Positions 7,586 through 16,953 of a stretch of DNA of 29,971 nucleotides are shown one piece after another. A program made the translations under genes and the position numbers. The notes beneath the pieces were generated by a model, which did no database searches, was not told the DNA's origin, and saw only the letters and a program-made list of their open reading frames with translations. Each line of letters starts with the position of its first letter. The first letter of the stretch is position 1. Origin of the DNA: an uncultured Clostridia bacterium (GTDB taxonomy: Bacteria; Bacillota; Clostridia; Christensenellales; UBA3700); assembly GCA_946623205.1 (NCBI GenBank), contig CAMOQV010000005.1:1-29971 (forward strand), in the 5' to 3' direction.

Positions 7586-8719
7586 TTAATCCTTATATAG
7601 TGAGCAATAAGCATTTACGGATATTGCTTCCTCTTTTCCAACAAGTCCAAGCTTTTCAGTTGTAGTTGCTGTTAAAGATATTTGTCTTTCGTCTATTTTC
7701 ATAGCTTTTGCTAAAGATTTTTGGATGCTATCTAAATGATTAGCAAGCTTTGGTTTTTGAGCCATAATAACGGCAGATACGTTGTTTATTCTATATCCAT
7801 CCGCATTTAGTATTCTAACAACTTCATCCATCAAAAGCAATGAAGAGATGCCTTTATACTTTTCGTCAGTATCTGGGAATAGATGACCAATATCTGTGTT
7901 GTGAGAGGCAGAAAGTAGAGCGTCCATAATAGCGTGTGTTAATACGTCTGCATCGCTATGTCCTAATAATCCTTTAGTGTGAGGAATTTCGACGCCGCCC
8001 AAAATTAGTTTTCTTCCTTCTACTAGTTCGTGTGTGTCCCATCCACAACCAACAGAATAATTTGCAGGAGTGAATGTTGCTAAATCGTCTTTATTTGTAA
8101 TTTTGATGTTTTCTTTTGCTCCACGAGATATAGAGACTTTGCCAATATATGTTTCATATAAAGAAGCGTCGTCTAAAAAGTCTTCTTTATTGTTTTCGCG
8201 CGCCATATTATACGCACGCAAAATAGAATCATATTTAAATACTTGTGGAGTTTGAACGATAAGATAATCTTTTCTATTAACTGCTTTTGTTTCTAATCCT
8301 TCAATGTGTCTTAGTGAATCTACAGGATTTGAGCATGCAACAGAAGCACCATCTTTTTTAGCAAGAGAAATTGCTTCATCGATAATCTCTTTTGTAACAA
8401 ATGGTCTTGCGCCATCGTGTATAACAACTAGATCTGTGTTTGCATCTAGTGTTTGTAGTGCATTATATATACTTTCTTGTCGTGTTTTACCGCCTAAAGT
8501 AACAATAGTTGGAATTTCAATGTTTTGTGTACATTTAGTAAAGAATTCCATATCTTCTTTAGATGAAGTGATGACAATTTGAGATATATCGCTTCTTATG
8601 AATTTAGATAAAGTCTTTTCGAATATTGTCATTCCGCCAATATCATATAAAAGCTTATTGAAACCAAGTCCAGCTCTTGTACCTTGTCCAGCGCAGGCCA
8701 AAATGACACTAATCTTCAT
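7586..8719 (-). CDS. ispDF: Bifunctional IspD/IspF (MEP cytidylyltransferase and MECDP synthase)
   Basis: 377 residues joining two enzymes of the MEP route to isoprenoid precursors. Residues 1 to about 218 are IspD, which makes CDP-methylerythritol from MEP and CTP: ILACAGQGTRAGLGFNKLL at the N-terminus and VVIHDGARPFV. From about 222 on is IspF, which cyclises the phosphorylated CDP product: GCGWDTHEL with the zinc Asp and His, GGVEIPHTKGLLGHSDADV, DIGHLFPDTDEKYKG and TATTTEKLGLVGKEE. The linking enzyme IspE is not in the window. ATG 8719 has GAGG 6 nt upstream and starts the IspD motif; the ORF extends to 8746 without such a site. It overlaps rqcP by 11 nt. IspDF fusions are known from several bacterial groups. 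Confidence 0.94.
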   Translation of the reverse strand: MKISVILACAGQGTRAGLGFNKLLYDIGGMTIFEKTLSKFIRSDISQIVITSSKEDMEFFTKCTQNIEIPTIVTLGGKTRQESIYNALQTLDANTDLVVIHDGARPFVTKEIIDEAISLAKKDGASVACSNPVDSLRHIEGLETKAVNRKDYLIVQTPQVFKYDSILRAYNMARENNKEDFLDDASLYETYIGKVSISRGAKENIKITNKDDLATFTPANYSVGCGWDTHELVEGRKLILGGVEIPHTKGLLGHSDADVLTHAIMDALLSASHNTDIGHLFPDTDEKYKGISSLLLMDEVVRILNADGYRINNVSAVIMAQKPKLANHLDSIQKSLAKAMKIDERQISLTATTTEKLGLVGKEEAISVNAYCSLYKD

Positions 8720-8957
8720 ATAAAACCTCATATAGGGAAGTAGCATCTTCCTTCTTTACAACATCTGGAATAGAAAGTATTTTGAATTTAAAATTTGTAT
8801 CGCCAAAGTGTAGTGTAACAATGTCTCCTACTTTGACTTGAGCACCAGCTTTTGCGCTTCTTCCATTTAATTCAACACGAGAAGCATCGCAAGCTTCATT
8901 TGCGATAGTTCTACGCTTAATTATTCTAGATACTTTTAGGTATTTGTCTAGTCTCAT
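8709..8957 (-). CDS. rqcP: S4-domain RNA-binding protein RqcP (YabO-like)
   Basis: 82 residues, nearly all one S4 RNA-binding domain. MRLDKYLKVSRIIKRRTIANE matches the start of Bacillus YabO/RqcP closely as I remember it, and the Ala-Gly-rich AKAGAQVKVGD loop also fits. RqcP acts with RqcH in ribosome-associated quality control, binding the 50S subunit and peptidyl-tRNA while Ala tails are added to stalled chains. It is first in the operon with ispDF and the small membrane protein. No Shine-Dalgarno sequence precedes the ATG, and the best promoter leaves only about 2-3 nt of leader. An Hsp15-type S4 protein is the alternative, but the length and N-terminus favour RqcP. Confidence 0.88.
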   Translation of the reverse strand: MRLDKYLKVSRIIKRRTIANEACDASRVELNGRSAKAGAQVKVGDIVTLHFGDTNFKFKILSIPDVVKKEDATSLYEVLYED

Positions 8958-8966
8958 ACTTTAAAA

Positions 8967-8995
8967 ATTCTACTATAATACACGCGCATAGTCAA
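8967..8995 (-). promoter_or_regulatory. Promoter of the rqcP-ispDF operon
   Basis: On the minus strand TTGACT (8995-8990), a 17-nt spacer, then TAGAAT (8972-8967). Only 9 nt lie between the -10 box and ATG 8957, so the transcript would be leaderless or nearly so. An overlapping TATTAT (8980-8975) is an alternative -10, but its nearest -35-like boxes are at poor distances. Confidence 0.58.
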
Positions 8996-9037
8996 TATTG
9001 ACAAAGAAAAGATTTAAGTGTACAAGCGTTAAAAATT

Positions 9038-9103
9038 TACATAAATTTTACAAAACTAGACCAGAAATTTTGCTAATTTTTGTAATTTTACACAAATTTT
9101 ACA
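9038..9103 (+). promoter_or_regulatory. Two tandem TTTACA-N5-TTTACA elements upstream of rpoB
   Basis: TTTACA at 9038-9043 and 9049-9054, then again at 9087-9092 and 9098-9103. Each pair is spaced 11 bp start to start, with the spacer reading TAAAT or CAAAT. The same unit occurs once upstream of rpsL at 26777-26793. The second rpoB pair starts 54 bp before the TTGACA box. It could be an UP element or a protein-binding site. The rest of the 292-bp gap (8958-9249) is A/T-rich sequence with the promoters and leader listed here. Confidence 0.55.
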
Positions 9104-9140
9104 AATGCAAAAAAGTTTTTGAAAATGTTGAAAAATTCGT

Positions 9141-9169
9141 TTGACACCTATATAAAATGCGTGTAAATT
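9141..9169 (+). promoter_or_regulatory. Promoter of rpoBC
   Basis: A perfect TTGACA (9141-9146), a 17-nt spacer, then TAAATT (9164-9169). The block from 9117 to 9145 (TTTTGAAAA, later TTCGTTTGAC) is closely matched upstream of rpsL. The predicted start near 9176 gives a leader of about 74 nt. Confidence 0.75.
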
Positions 9170-9176
9170 ATTTAGC

Positions 9177-9213
9177 GCACCTATATTTTAGGGCGTACAA
9201 TGCGCCAATGTGC
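9177..9213 (+). other. Possible stem-loop in the rpoB leader
   Basis: GGCG (9192-9195) pairs with CGCC (9203-9206) around a 7-nt loop, and an outer GCAC (9177-9180) can pair with GTGC (9210-9213). The stems are short and no U-run follows, so this is a leader structure at most, not a terminator. The strong AAGGAGGGG site (9236-9244) lies downstream and free. Confidence 0.3.
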
Positions 9214-9249
9214 ATTTTAAACACGAAAATTTTATAAGGAGGGGACGAC

Positions 9250-12200
9250 ATGCCTCAAAATAATATGACTCATAAAGTTAAATACGGCAATACTGTTAGA
9301 GATTCTTTCTCTCATATTAAAGAAGTTCTAGAGATGCCATATTTGCTTGAAGCTCAAGTTGGCTCTTACAAGAGATTTATTACAACTGGTATTCAAGAAG
9401 TTTTAAATGACTTTTCACCTGTTGTAGATAGAGCTGGTAGATTTGAGCTACAATATCTAGGTTTCTCCCTAGATGGCACTCCAAAGTACACCATCAAAGA
9501 ATGTAAAGATGGTGAACGTTCTTACACAGTTCCACTAAAACTAAGAATCAGACTTACTAGAGTAAGCACTGGTGAAGTTATGGAAGATGATGTATACATG
9601 GGTGAAATTCCTAAGATGACAGAAGCAGGTTCATTCGTAATTAACGGTACTGAACGTGTAGTTGTTAGCCAATTGGTTAGAAGCCCTAGCGTTTACAACA
9701 CATTCGAAAAGGATCAAAAGACAGGAAAGCCAAGATATTCTACACAAATCATGCCACATAGAGGTGCATGGGTTGAATTTAAGCAAGATCCAACAGAAAC
9801 AATTTCTGTATACGTAGATAGAAGACGTAAATTCCCATCTACAGTTCTTATCCGTTGCTTACTAAAAGAAGGAACAAACGAAGAACTATATGCAACATTT
9901 GGTGAAGAAGCTCTTCTAAAGAACACAATCGAGAAAGATACTTGTACAAATCTTGAAGAAGCTAAGATGGAACTTTACAGAAAGCAACGTCCAGGCGAAA
10001 CAATTACTGAAGAAGGTATTGAAAGATTAATCCAAGGTTTATTCTTCGACTACAAGAGATACGACCTAATGAGAGTAGGTAGATATAAGATCAACAAGAA
10101 GTTATCTTATGCAGAAAGAGTTGTAGGTTTAGAATTAGCTAAAGACGCTATTGATGAAAATGGCGAAGTTATATGCGAAAAGGGTACTGTAATCACAGCT
10201 GAAATCGCTAACAAGATTCAAAATGCTGGTATCGTTTCTATCGTTGTATTATCTAACGAAGAAAATAAAGCAGAAGTAGTTGTTAGAGGAAACAATGCTG
10301 TAGATATTACTGCATTTGTAGATTGCAACCCAGAAGAGTTAGGAATCAATGAAAAGGTATATCTACCTGCATTGAAAGACTTAATGAGCTTATACAAGGG
10401 CGAAGAATTGAAAGAACAAATCAAAGCTCACGTAGATGATTTAATCATTAAGCACTTAACAGTTGATGATATTTTAGCATCATACAGCAACAACTTAGGC
10501 TTAGTTCATGGTATCGGAACAACAGATATCATCGACCACTTAGCAAACAGACGTGTTCGTTGCGTTGGTGAATTATTACAACAAAAGTTTAGAGAAGGTA
10601 TGACAAGACTTGATAAGACAATCAAGGAAAACATGTCAAGAACTCCAGAAGATTCAGATTACAAGATTCAACAATTCTTAAACGTAAGAGCAATTGCTAT
10701 GGTAATCAGACAATTCTTCTGCACAAACCAATTATCTCAAGTTATGGATCACCATAACCCAGCTGCAGAATTAACAAACAAGAGAAAGTTATCTGCTTTA
10801 GGACCTGGTGGTTTAAACAGAGAAAGAGCTGGCTTCGAAGTTCGTGATATCAACCATACACACTATGGTCGTCTATGTCCTATCGAAACTCCAGAAGGTC
10901 AAAACATTGGTCTTATCTCATCTTTAGCTTCTTATGCAAGAATCAACGAATATGGCTTCATCGAAGCTCCATATAGAAGAGTTGCAAAGAAAGAAGATGG
11001 AACTCCATATGTTACAGATATCGTAGATTATTTACAAGCTGACGATGAAGATAAGTTCATCTTAGCTCAAGCTAACACAGCATTAAATGAAGATGGTACA
11101 TTCGTTGAAAACCGTGCTATGTGCCGTATCAAGGAAGATATTCGTGAAGTTAACATTGACAAGGTAGATTACGTAGATGTATCTCCAAAGCAATTAATCT
11201 CTGTTGCTTCAGCTCTTATCCCATTCCTTGAAAACGACGATACAGCCCGTGCATTGATGGGTTCTAACATGCAACGTCAAGCTGTACCTCTACTAAAAAC
11301 AGAAGCTCCAATGATCGCTACTGGTATTGAGCACAAGATTGCTTACGATAGTGGTGTTCTTGCTATTTCTAAGTTCGATGGTGTTGTTAAGTTTGTAGAT
11401 TCTACAAAGATCGTTATTGAAACAGAAAATGGTGACGAAACAGTATATCTTCAAAAGTTTGAAAGATCTAACGCTGGTACATGTATCAACCAAAAGCCAA
11501 TCGTTAATAAAGGCGATAAGGTATTCAAGGGCATGGTACTTGCAGATGGACCTGCTACAAAGAATGGTGAATTATCTTTAGGTAGAAATATCCTTATCGG
11601 TTACACATCTTGGGAAGGATACAACTACGAAGACGCTATCATCATTAATGAAGATTTAGTAAAAGATGATGTATTTACATCTCTACATATTGAAAAGTTC
11701 GAAATCACATCTAGAAACACATCTCGTGGTGATGAACAAATCACAAGAGATATCCCAGGTGTTGGCGAAGCAGCTCTAAGAAATCTTGATGAAAACGGTA
11801 TCGTAAGAATCGGTACAGCAGTTGATTCATCAGATATCCTTGTTGGTAGAACAAGCCCTAAGGGTGAAGTTGATTTAACACCACAAGAAAAGTTAATGAG
11901 AGCTATCTTCGGTGAAAAAGGTAAGGAAGTTAAGAATTCATCTCTATGCCTACCACACGGACAATCAGGTGTTGTTATTGACGTTAAAGTTTATACAAGA
12001 AAAGAAAAGGATGACCTACCAGCAGGCGTTACTAAGTTAGTACGTGTATACATCGCTCAAAAGAGAAAGATTGGTGTTGGTGATAAGATGTCAGGTCGTC
12101 ACGGTAACAAGGGTGTTATTTCAAGAGTTCTTCCAAGAGAAGATATGCCATTCTTACCAGATGGTACAAGATTACAAATCATGTTGAACCCTCTAGGCGT

Positions 12201-13107
12201 TCCTTCACGTATGAACATCGGACAAGTCTTAGAAGTTCACTTAGGATATATTGCTAAGAAGCTTGGTATGATGGTTGCTACTCCAGTATTCGATGGTGCA
12301 ACAGAATCAGATATCAAGAATCTATTCCAAGATGAAAGATTGCAATCAGATATCAACTTAGCTAGCGATGGAAAGCATGATCCAAAGAAAGATGGTAAGT
12401 TTACTATCTACGATGGTAGAACAGGTGAACCATTCGAAAACCCAGTTACAGTTGGTTACATGTACATGTTGAAACTATGCCACATGGTTGATGAAAAGAT
12501 GCACGCTAGATCTACTGGTAAGTACACTCTAATCACACAACAACCTCTAGGTGGTAAGGCTCAATTCGGTGGTCAACGTTTCGGAGAAATGGAAGTTTGG
12601 GCTCTAGAAGCTTATGGTGCTTCTCACATCCTACAAGAAGTTTTGACAAACAAGTCAGACGACGTTATGGGTAGACAAAAGGCATATGATGCTATCGTTA
12701 AGGGTAACCCAATCCCAGAAGCTGGTACTCCAGAATCATTCAAAGTTGTTATGAAGGAATTCCAAGCTTTAGGTTTAGAGGTTAAGGTTCTAAACGACAA
12801 AGACGAAGAAGTTGGTATCAGAGATTACACAGATGCTTCTACAATTACAACAACTACAAAGCATCAAGATGCTTACTCAACAGATGAACCAACAGAATCT
12901 ATCGACCTTGGTGCTCACTTCAACTTAGATGAAGACGACAAGGACTTCGATTTAGGTTTAGACTTCAATGCATCTGACGACAAATACGACAATGCTACAG
13001 ATATTATTGGTAGCGAAGAAGATGATGATGGCATCGGCGAAAGCGATATCAGCGATTTATTATCTCAATTCAGCGGCAACTATAACGATGATGGTGCCAA
13101 TGACTAA
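9250..13107 (+). CDS. rpoB: DNA-directed RNA polymerase subunit beta
   Basis: 1285 residues, a full beta subunit of RNA polymerase. AAGGAGGGG lies 5 nt before the ATG. The rifampicin region is residues 490-517, with QLSQ at 494-497, Asp500, KLSALGPGG and HYGRLCPIETPEGQNIGLI following. Farther on are GYNYEDAIIINE, the catalytic-cleft lysines in KRKIGVGDKMSGRHGNKG, and the C-terminal QPLGGKAQFGGQRFGEMEVWA. The last 80-90 residues are a strongly acidic Asp-rich tail, as is common in Bacillota. Compared with E. coli, contacts 514, 526 and 529 are Val498, Asn510 and Lys513. The gene has its own promoter, because divergent rqcP-ispDF lies upstream in place of rplJL. rpoC follows after 19 nt. Confidence 0.99.
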   Translation: MPQNNMTHKVKYGNTVRDSFSHIKEVLEMPYLLEAQVGSYKRFITTGIQEVLNDFSPVVDRAGRFELQYLGFSLDGTPKYTIKECKDGERSYTVPLKLRIRLTRVSTGEVMEDDVYMGEIPKMTEAGSFVINGTERVVVSQLVRSPSVYNTFEKDQKTGKPRYSTQIMPHRGAWVEFKQDPTETISVYVDRRRKFPSTVLIRCLLKEGTNEELYATFGEEALLKNTIEKDTCTNLEEAKMELYRKQRPGETITEEGIERLIQGLFFDYKRYDLMRVGRYKINKKLSYAERVVGLELAKDAIDENGEVICEKGTVITAEIANKIQNAGIVSIVVLSNEENKAEVVVRGNNAVDITAFVDCNPEELGINEKVYLPALKDLMSLYKGEELKEQIKAHVDDLIIKHLTVDDILASYSNNLGLVHGIGTTDIIDHLANRRVRCVGELLQQKFREGMTRLDKTIKENMSRTPEDSDYKIQQFLNVRAIAMVIRQFFCTNQLSQVMDHHNPAAELTNKRKLSALGPGGLNRERAGFEVRDINHTHYGRLCPIETPEGQNIGLISSLASYARINEYGFIEAPYRRVAKKEDGTPYVTDIVDYLQADDEDKFILAQANTALNEDGTFVENRAMCRIKEDIREVNIDKVDYVDVSPKQLISVASALIPFLENDDTARALMGSNMQRQAVPLLKTEAPMIATGIEHKIAYDSGVLAISKFDGVVKFVDSTKIVIETENGDETVYLQKFERSNAGTCINQKPIVNKGDKVFKGMVLADGPATKNGELSLGRNILIGYTSWEGYNYEDAIIINEDLVKDDVFTSLHIEKFEITSRNTSRGDEQITRDIPGVGEAALRNLDENGIVRIGTAVDSSDILVGRTSPKGEVDLTPQEKLMRAIFGEKGKEVKNSSLCLPHGQSGVVIDVKVYTRKEKDDLPAGVTKLVRVYIAQKRKIGVGDKMSGRHGNKGVISRVLPREDMPFLPDGTRLQIMLNPLGVPSRMNIGQVLEVHLGYIAKKLGMMVATPVFDGATESDIKNLFQDERLQSDINLASDGKHDPKKDGKFTIYDGRTGEPFENPVTVGYMYMLKLCHMVDEKMHARSTGKYTLITQQPLGGKAQFGGQRFGEMEVWALEAYGASHILQEVLTNKSDDVMGRQKAYDAIVKGNPIPEAGTPESFKVVMKEFQALGLEVKVLNDKDEEVGIRDYTDASTITTTTKHQDAYSTDEPTESIDLGAHFNLDEDDKDFDLGLDFNASDDKYDNATDIIGSEEDDDGIGESDISDLLSQFSGNYNDDGAND

Positions 13108-13126
13108 TAAGAAGGAGAAATAGAAA

Positions 13127-16100
13127 ATGGCAGATGTTAATAATTTTAGTTCAATAAAAATCGGAATCGCTTCTCCAGAGACAATTAGAAGTTGGTCACA
13201 TGGTGAAGTTGTAAATTCTGAAACAATAAACTACAGAACACAAAAGCCAGAATTTGGTGGTTTGTTCTGCGAAAGAATATTTGGACCAGTTAAGGACTAC
13301 GAATGTGCTTGCGGTAAGTACAAGAAAATGAAAGCAAGAGGTATTACTTGCGATAGATGTGGCGTTGACGTTGTAGCTAGATCGGTTAGACGTGAAAGAA
13401 TGGGACACATCGAACTTGCTTGCCCAGTAACACATATTTGGTACTTAAAGGGTGCTCCATATAGAATGAGTCAATTACTAGATATTCCTCTAAAGGAACT
13501 TGAACTAGTAGTTTACTACACAAAATATATCGTATTAGATCCAGGCGCTTCTGATTTCGAATATAAGCAAGTTATCGATGATAGAGAATATCTAGAAGCT
13601 TGTGATAAGTTCGGTGACGGTTCATTCAAAGTTGGAATGGGCGGTGAAGCTGTTAAGGAATTACTAAAGAATATTGACCTTGATGAAGAAGCAGCAAAGT
13701 TAAAAGAAACTATTGCTACAGCTAAAGAAGGTCAAACAAAGATGAAGGCAGTTAAGAGATTGGAAGTTGTTGAAGCTTTCAGAACATCTGGAAACAAGCC
13801 AGAATGGATGGTATTAGACGTTCTTCCTGTTCTTCCACCAGATTTAAGACCAATGGTTCAATTAGATGGTGGTAAATTTGCTGCATCAGATTTAAATGAT
13901 TTATATAGAAGAGTTATCATGCGTAACAACAGATTAAAGAAGATGTTAGAGTATGGTACTCCAGAAATCATTTTAAGAAACGAAAAGAGAATCGTGCAAG
14001 AAGCTGTTGATGCCTTAATCGATAACGGTAGACGTGGTAAGGCAATCACAACAAACAATAAGAAGGCTAAGTCTTTAACAGAGTCTTTGAAGGGTAAACA
14101 AGGACGTTTCCGTCTAAACTTACTAGGTAAGCGTGTAGACTTCTCAGGACGTTCAGTTATCGTTGTAGGACCAGAATTAAAGATGTATCAATGTGGTCTT
14201 CCAAGAGAAATGGCTCTAGAATTATTCAAGCCATTCGTATTGCATGAATTAATCGCAAGAGGTCTTGCTACAAATAACCATAGTGGTAAGAAGTTAATCG
14301 ATGTTAACCCATCAGCAGAAGTTTGGGATATTTTGGAAGAGGTTATTAAAGATCACCCAGTTCTATTGAACCGTGCTCCATCTCTACACAGATTATCTAT
14401 CCAAGCATTCGAACCAGTTATCGTAGAAGGAAGAGCTATTAAGCTTCACCCACTTGTATGTACTGCGTTCAACGCCGACTTCGATGGTGACCAAATGGCC
14501 GTACACGTACCACTATCACTAGAAGCAAGAGCAGAAGCTAGATTCTTAATGTTATCTACAAACAACATCTTAAAGCTTTCTGATGGTAAGCCAGTCGTTT
14601 CTCCATCACAAGATATCGTTATCGGATGTTTCTATCTAACAATGGATGAAAACCCAGAAAAGATGTCTTCAGAAAGAAGAGTATTTAAGAATGTTGCTGA
14701 AGCTAAGATGGCTTATCAATTAAAGCAAATTTCTTTACAAAAAGAAATTGAAGTAAGAGTTGAAAAGCTAGATGAACTTGGCAGACCAGTTTCTAAGAGA
14801 GTTAGAACAACAGTTGGTAGAATTATCTTCAATGAAGCAATTCCACAAGATATCTACTATGGTCTAGATTCAGGCGCTTTAGAAGATAGCAAGAAGACAG
14901 TTGTTAACAAGAATGACAACACAACATTAGAATTCAAGATCAACTCAAGAATTGGTAAGAAGCAATTATCTGTAATCGTTGATAAGGTATTCGCAGCTAA
15001 GGGTGCTACAGAAACATCAGTAGTTTTGGATAACATCAAGTCAATTGGTTATAAGTATTCTACAATTTCAGGAAATACTGCATCAGTATTCGATATGCAC
15101 GTACCTAAAGATAAGGCTGAAATTTTGGAAGAAGCTTCTAAGCAAGTACAACAAATCGAAAGAGGTCAAAGAATGGGTATCGTTTCTGAAGACAGAAGAT
15201 ATCATGAAACTATCAAGATTTGGACAGAAGCTAAAGATAAGGTTTCTAAGTTACTTGAAGATAACAAAGATGTATACAACCCAATTTGGATGATGGCTGA
15301 ATCAGGAGCCCGTGGTGGTATCGGACAAATTTCTCAGCTTTGCGGTATGAGAGGTATCGTCGCTTCTACATCTGGTAAAGATATCGAGCTTCCAATTAAA
15401 TCATCATACAGAGAAGGTCTATCAGTTTTGGAATACTTCATTTCAGCACACGGTGGACGTAAGGGTATGGCCGATACAGCCTTAAAGACAGCTGACTCTG
15501 GTTACTTAACAAGACGTTTGGTTGATGTATGTCACCACGTTGTTGTAACAGAAGAAGATTGCGGAGATAAGACAGGTGTTGAAGTTAGAAACGAAGACAT
15601 CATCAATCTATATAAAGCAATCGTAGATAAGAAGTTACTTGCAGACATTACAAACAAAGATGGTTCTATCATGTTCAAGAAGGGAACTGTTCTAGATGAA
15701 GCAAAGGCTCTAGAAATCTACAATGCAAAAGTTGCAAGAATCCCAGTTGAAACAGGCGATGGCAACAACGAAGTTGTTTTAAATGGTAAAGCTGGTCAAA
15801 ACTTCATTGAAAAGTTAAATGGTAGATTCGTAATTGGTGATGTTGTTGACGCTAACGGTGAAGTTATTGTTGCAAATAACACAATGATTAAGCTACAAGA
15901 TGCTAAGAAGATTGATAAGGCTGGTATTAAGTCAGTTAGAATTAGATCAAATCTATCTTGCCAATGCAAAGATGGCGTATGTGCTAAGTGCTATGGTATG
16001 AACCTAGCTTCTGGTAACATCGTTAAAGTTGGTGAAGCTGTTGGTATTATCGCAGCTCAATCAATTGGTGAACCAGGTACACAGTTAACAATGAGAACAT

Positions 16101-16933
16101 TCCACACTGGTGGTGTTGCTACAACAGGTGATATCACAAACGGTTTGCCTCGTGTACAAGAATTGTTTGAAGTTAGAAGACCAAAAGGTCAAGCTGTTAT
16201 TTCAAACCTTGCTGGTAAGGTAACTGTTGAAGAAGGCACATCAAGAGTAGTTATCGTTTCTGGACAAGATCCAATCACACGTGAACCAAAAGAAGAAAAG
16301 TATGTAATCGATTACAACAGAAAGATTTTGGTTAAGACTGGTGATATTGTTGAAGCTGGTGACAGAATCACAGAAGGTAACATTTACCCACAAGATCTAT
16401 TAAAGACAAAGGGTATTGGTGCTGTTCAAAACTACATCATTGCTGAAGTTAAGAAGACATACGAAGCATCTAACGTTGAAATCAACGAAAAGCACTTGGA
16501 AATCATCATCAGACAAATGTTAAGCAAGGTTAGAATCACAGAAGCTGGTACTACAGGATTCCTAGTTGGAGATATTGTAGACTTCCAAACATTCAAAGAA
16601 ACTAACCAAAAGACAGTTGCTGAAGAAGGCGAGCCAGCATTAGGTGCTAGAATCCTTCAAGGTATTACAAAGACATCTCTATCTTCAGAATCATTCTTAT
16701 CTGCAGCTTCATTCCAAGAAACACCAAGAATGCTTGCTGATGCAGCTATGAAGGGTAAGATTGACCACTTAAAGGGATTAAAAGAAAATATCATTATTGG
16801 TAAGTTGATCCCAGCTGGTACAGGTATGAAGTGCTACAGAGATGTAACAACAGTATCTAAGGCATCTGAGATGAATAGAATCCAAGAGCAAGAAATCACA
16901 GATAAGTTTGCTTTGGACGACAGCATCGACTAA
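13127..16933 (+). CDS. rpoC: DNA-directed RNA polymerase subunit beta'
   Basis: 1268 residues, the catalytic beta' subunit. The N-terminal zinc site is present (ECACGK and CDRCG, about residues 60-82). The active-site loop NADFDGDQMAVH has the three Mg2+-binding Asp at 451, 453 and 455. The bridge-helix region is around GARGGIGQISQLCGMRG, and the second zinc cluster is EEDCGDKTG plus SCQCKDGVCAKCYG. The trigger-loop region contains EPGTQLTMRTFHTGGVA. GGAG lies 9 nt before the ATG, and the gene is in one unit with rpoB. No terminator is visible between its stop and the riboswitch that begins 20 nt later, so transcription may continue toward metK. Confidence 0.99.
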   Translation: MADVNNFSSIKIGIASPETIRSWSHGEVVNSETINYRTQKPEFGGLFCERIFGPVKDYECACGKYKKMKARGITCDRCGVDVVARSVRRERMGHIELACPVTHIWYLKGAPYRMSQLLDIPLKELELVVYYTKYIVLDPGASDFEYKQVIDDREYLEACDKFGDGSFKVGMGGEAVKELLKNIDLDEEAAKLKETIATAKEGQTKMKAVKRLEVVEAFRTSGNKPEWMVLDVLPVLPPDLRPMVQLDGGKFAASDLNDLYRRVIMRNNRLKKMLEYGTPEIILRNEKRIVQEAVDALIDNGRRGKAITTNNKKAKSLTESLKGKQGRFRLNLLGKRVDFSGRSVIVVGPELKMYQCGLPREMALELFKPFVLHELIARGLATNNHSGKKLIDVNPSAEVWDILEEVIKDHPVLLNRAPSLHRLSIQAFEPVIVEGRAIKLHPLVCTAFNADFDGDQMAVHVPLSLEARAEARFLMLSTNNILKLSDGKPVVSPSQDIVIGCFYLTMDENPEKMSSERRVFKNVAEAKMAYQLKQISLQKEIEVRVEKLDELGRPVSKRVRTTVGRIIFNEAIPQDIYYGLDSGALEDSKKTVVNKNDNTTLEFKINSRIGKKQLSVIVDKVFAAKGATETSVVLDNIKSIGYKYSTISGNTASVFDMHVPKDKAEILEEASKQVQQIERGQRMGIVSEDRRYHETIKIWTEAKDKVSKLLEDNKDVYNPIWMMAESGARGGIGQISQLCGMRGIVASTSGKDIELPIKSSYREGLSVLEYFISAHGGRKGMADTALKTADSGYLTRRLVDVCHHVVVTEEDCGDKTGVEVRNEDIINLYKAIVDKKLLADITNKDGSIMFKKGTVLDEAKALEIYNAKVARIPVETGDGNNEVVLNGKAGQNFIEKLNGRFVIGDVVDANGEVIVANNTMIKLQDAKKIDKAGIKSVRIRSNLSCQCKDGVCAKCYGMNLASGNIVKVGEAVGIIAAQSIGEPGTQLTMRTFHTGGVATTGDITNGLPRVQELFEVRRPKGQAVISNLAGKVTVEEGTSRVVIVSGQDPITREPKEEKYVIDYNRKILVKTGDIVEAGDRITEGNIYPQDLLKTKGIGAVQNYIIAEVKKTYEASNVEINEKHLEIIIRQMLSKVRITEAGTTGFLVGDIVDFQTFKETNQKTVAEEGEPALGARILQGITKTSLSSESFLSAASFQETPRMLADAAMKGKIDHLKGLKENIIIGKLIPAGTGMKCYRDVTTVSKASEMNRIQEQEITDKFALDDSID

Positions 16934-16953
16934 TAACAACAACAATATATTTT

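Noticed and set aside
10717..10770. Ala at the E. coli 522 position of RpoB as further evidence for rifampicin resistance
   Set aside because: Bacillus subtilis RpoB also has Ala there (as I recall the sequence) and is sensitive, so it is not informative.
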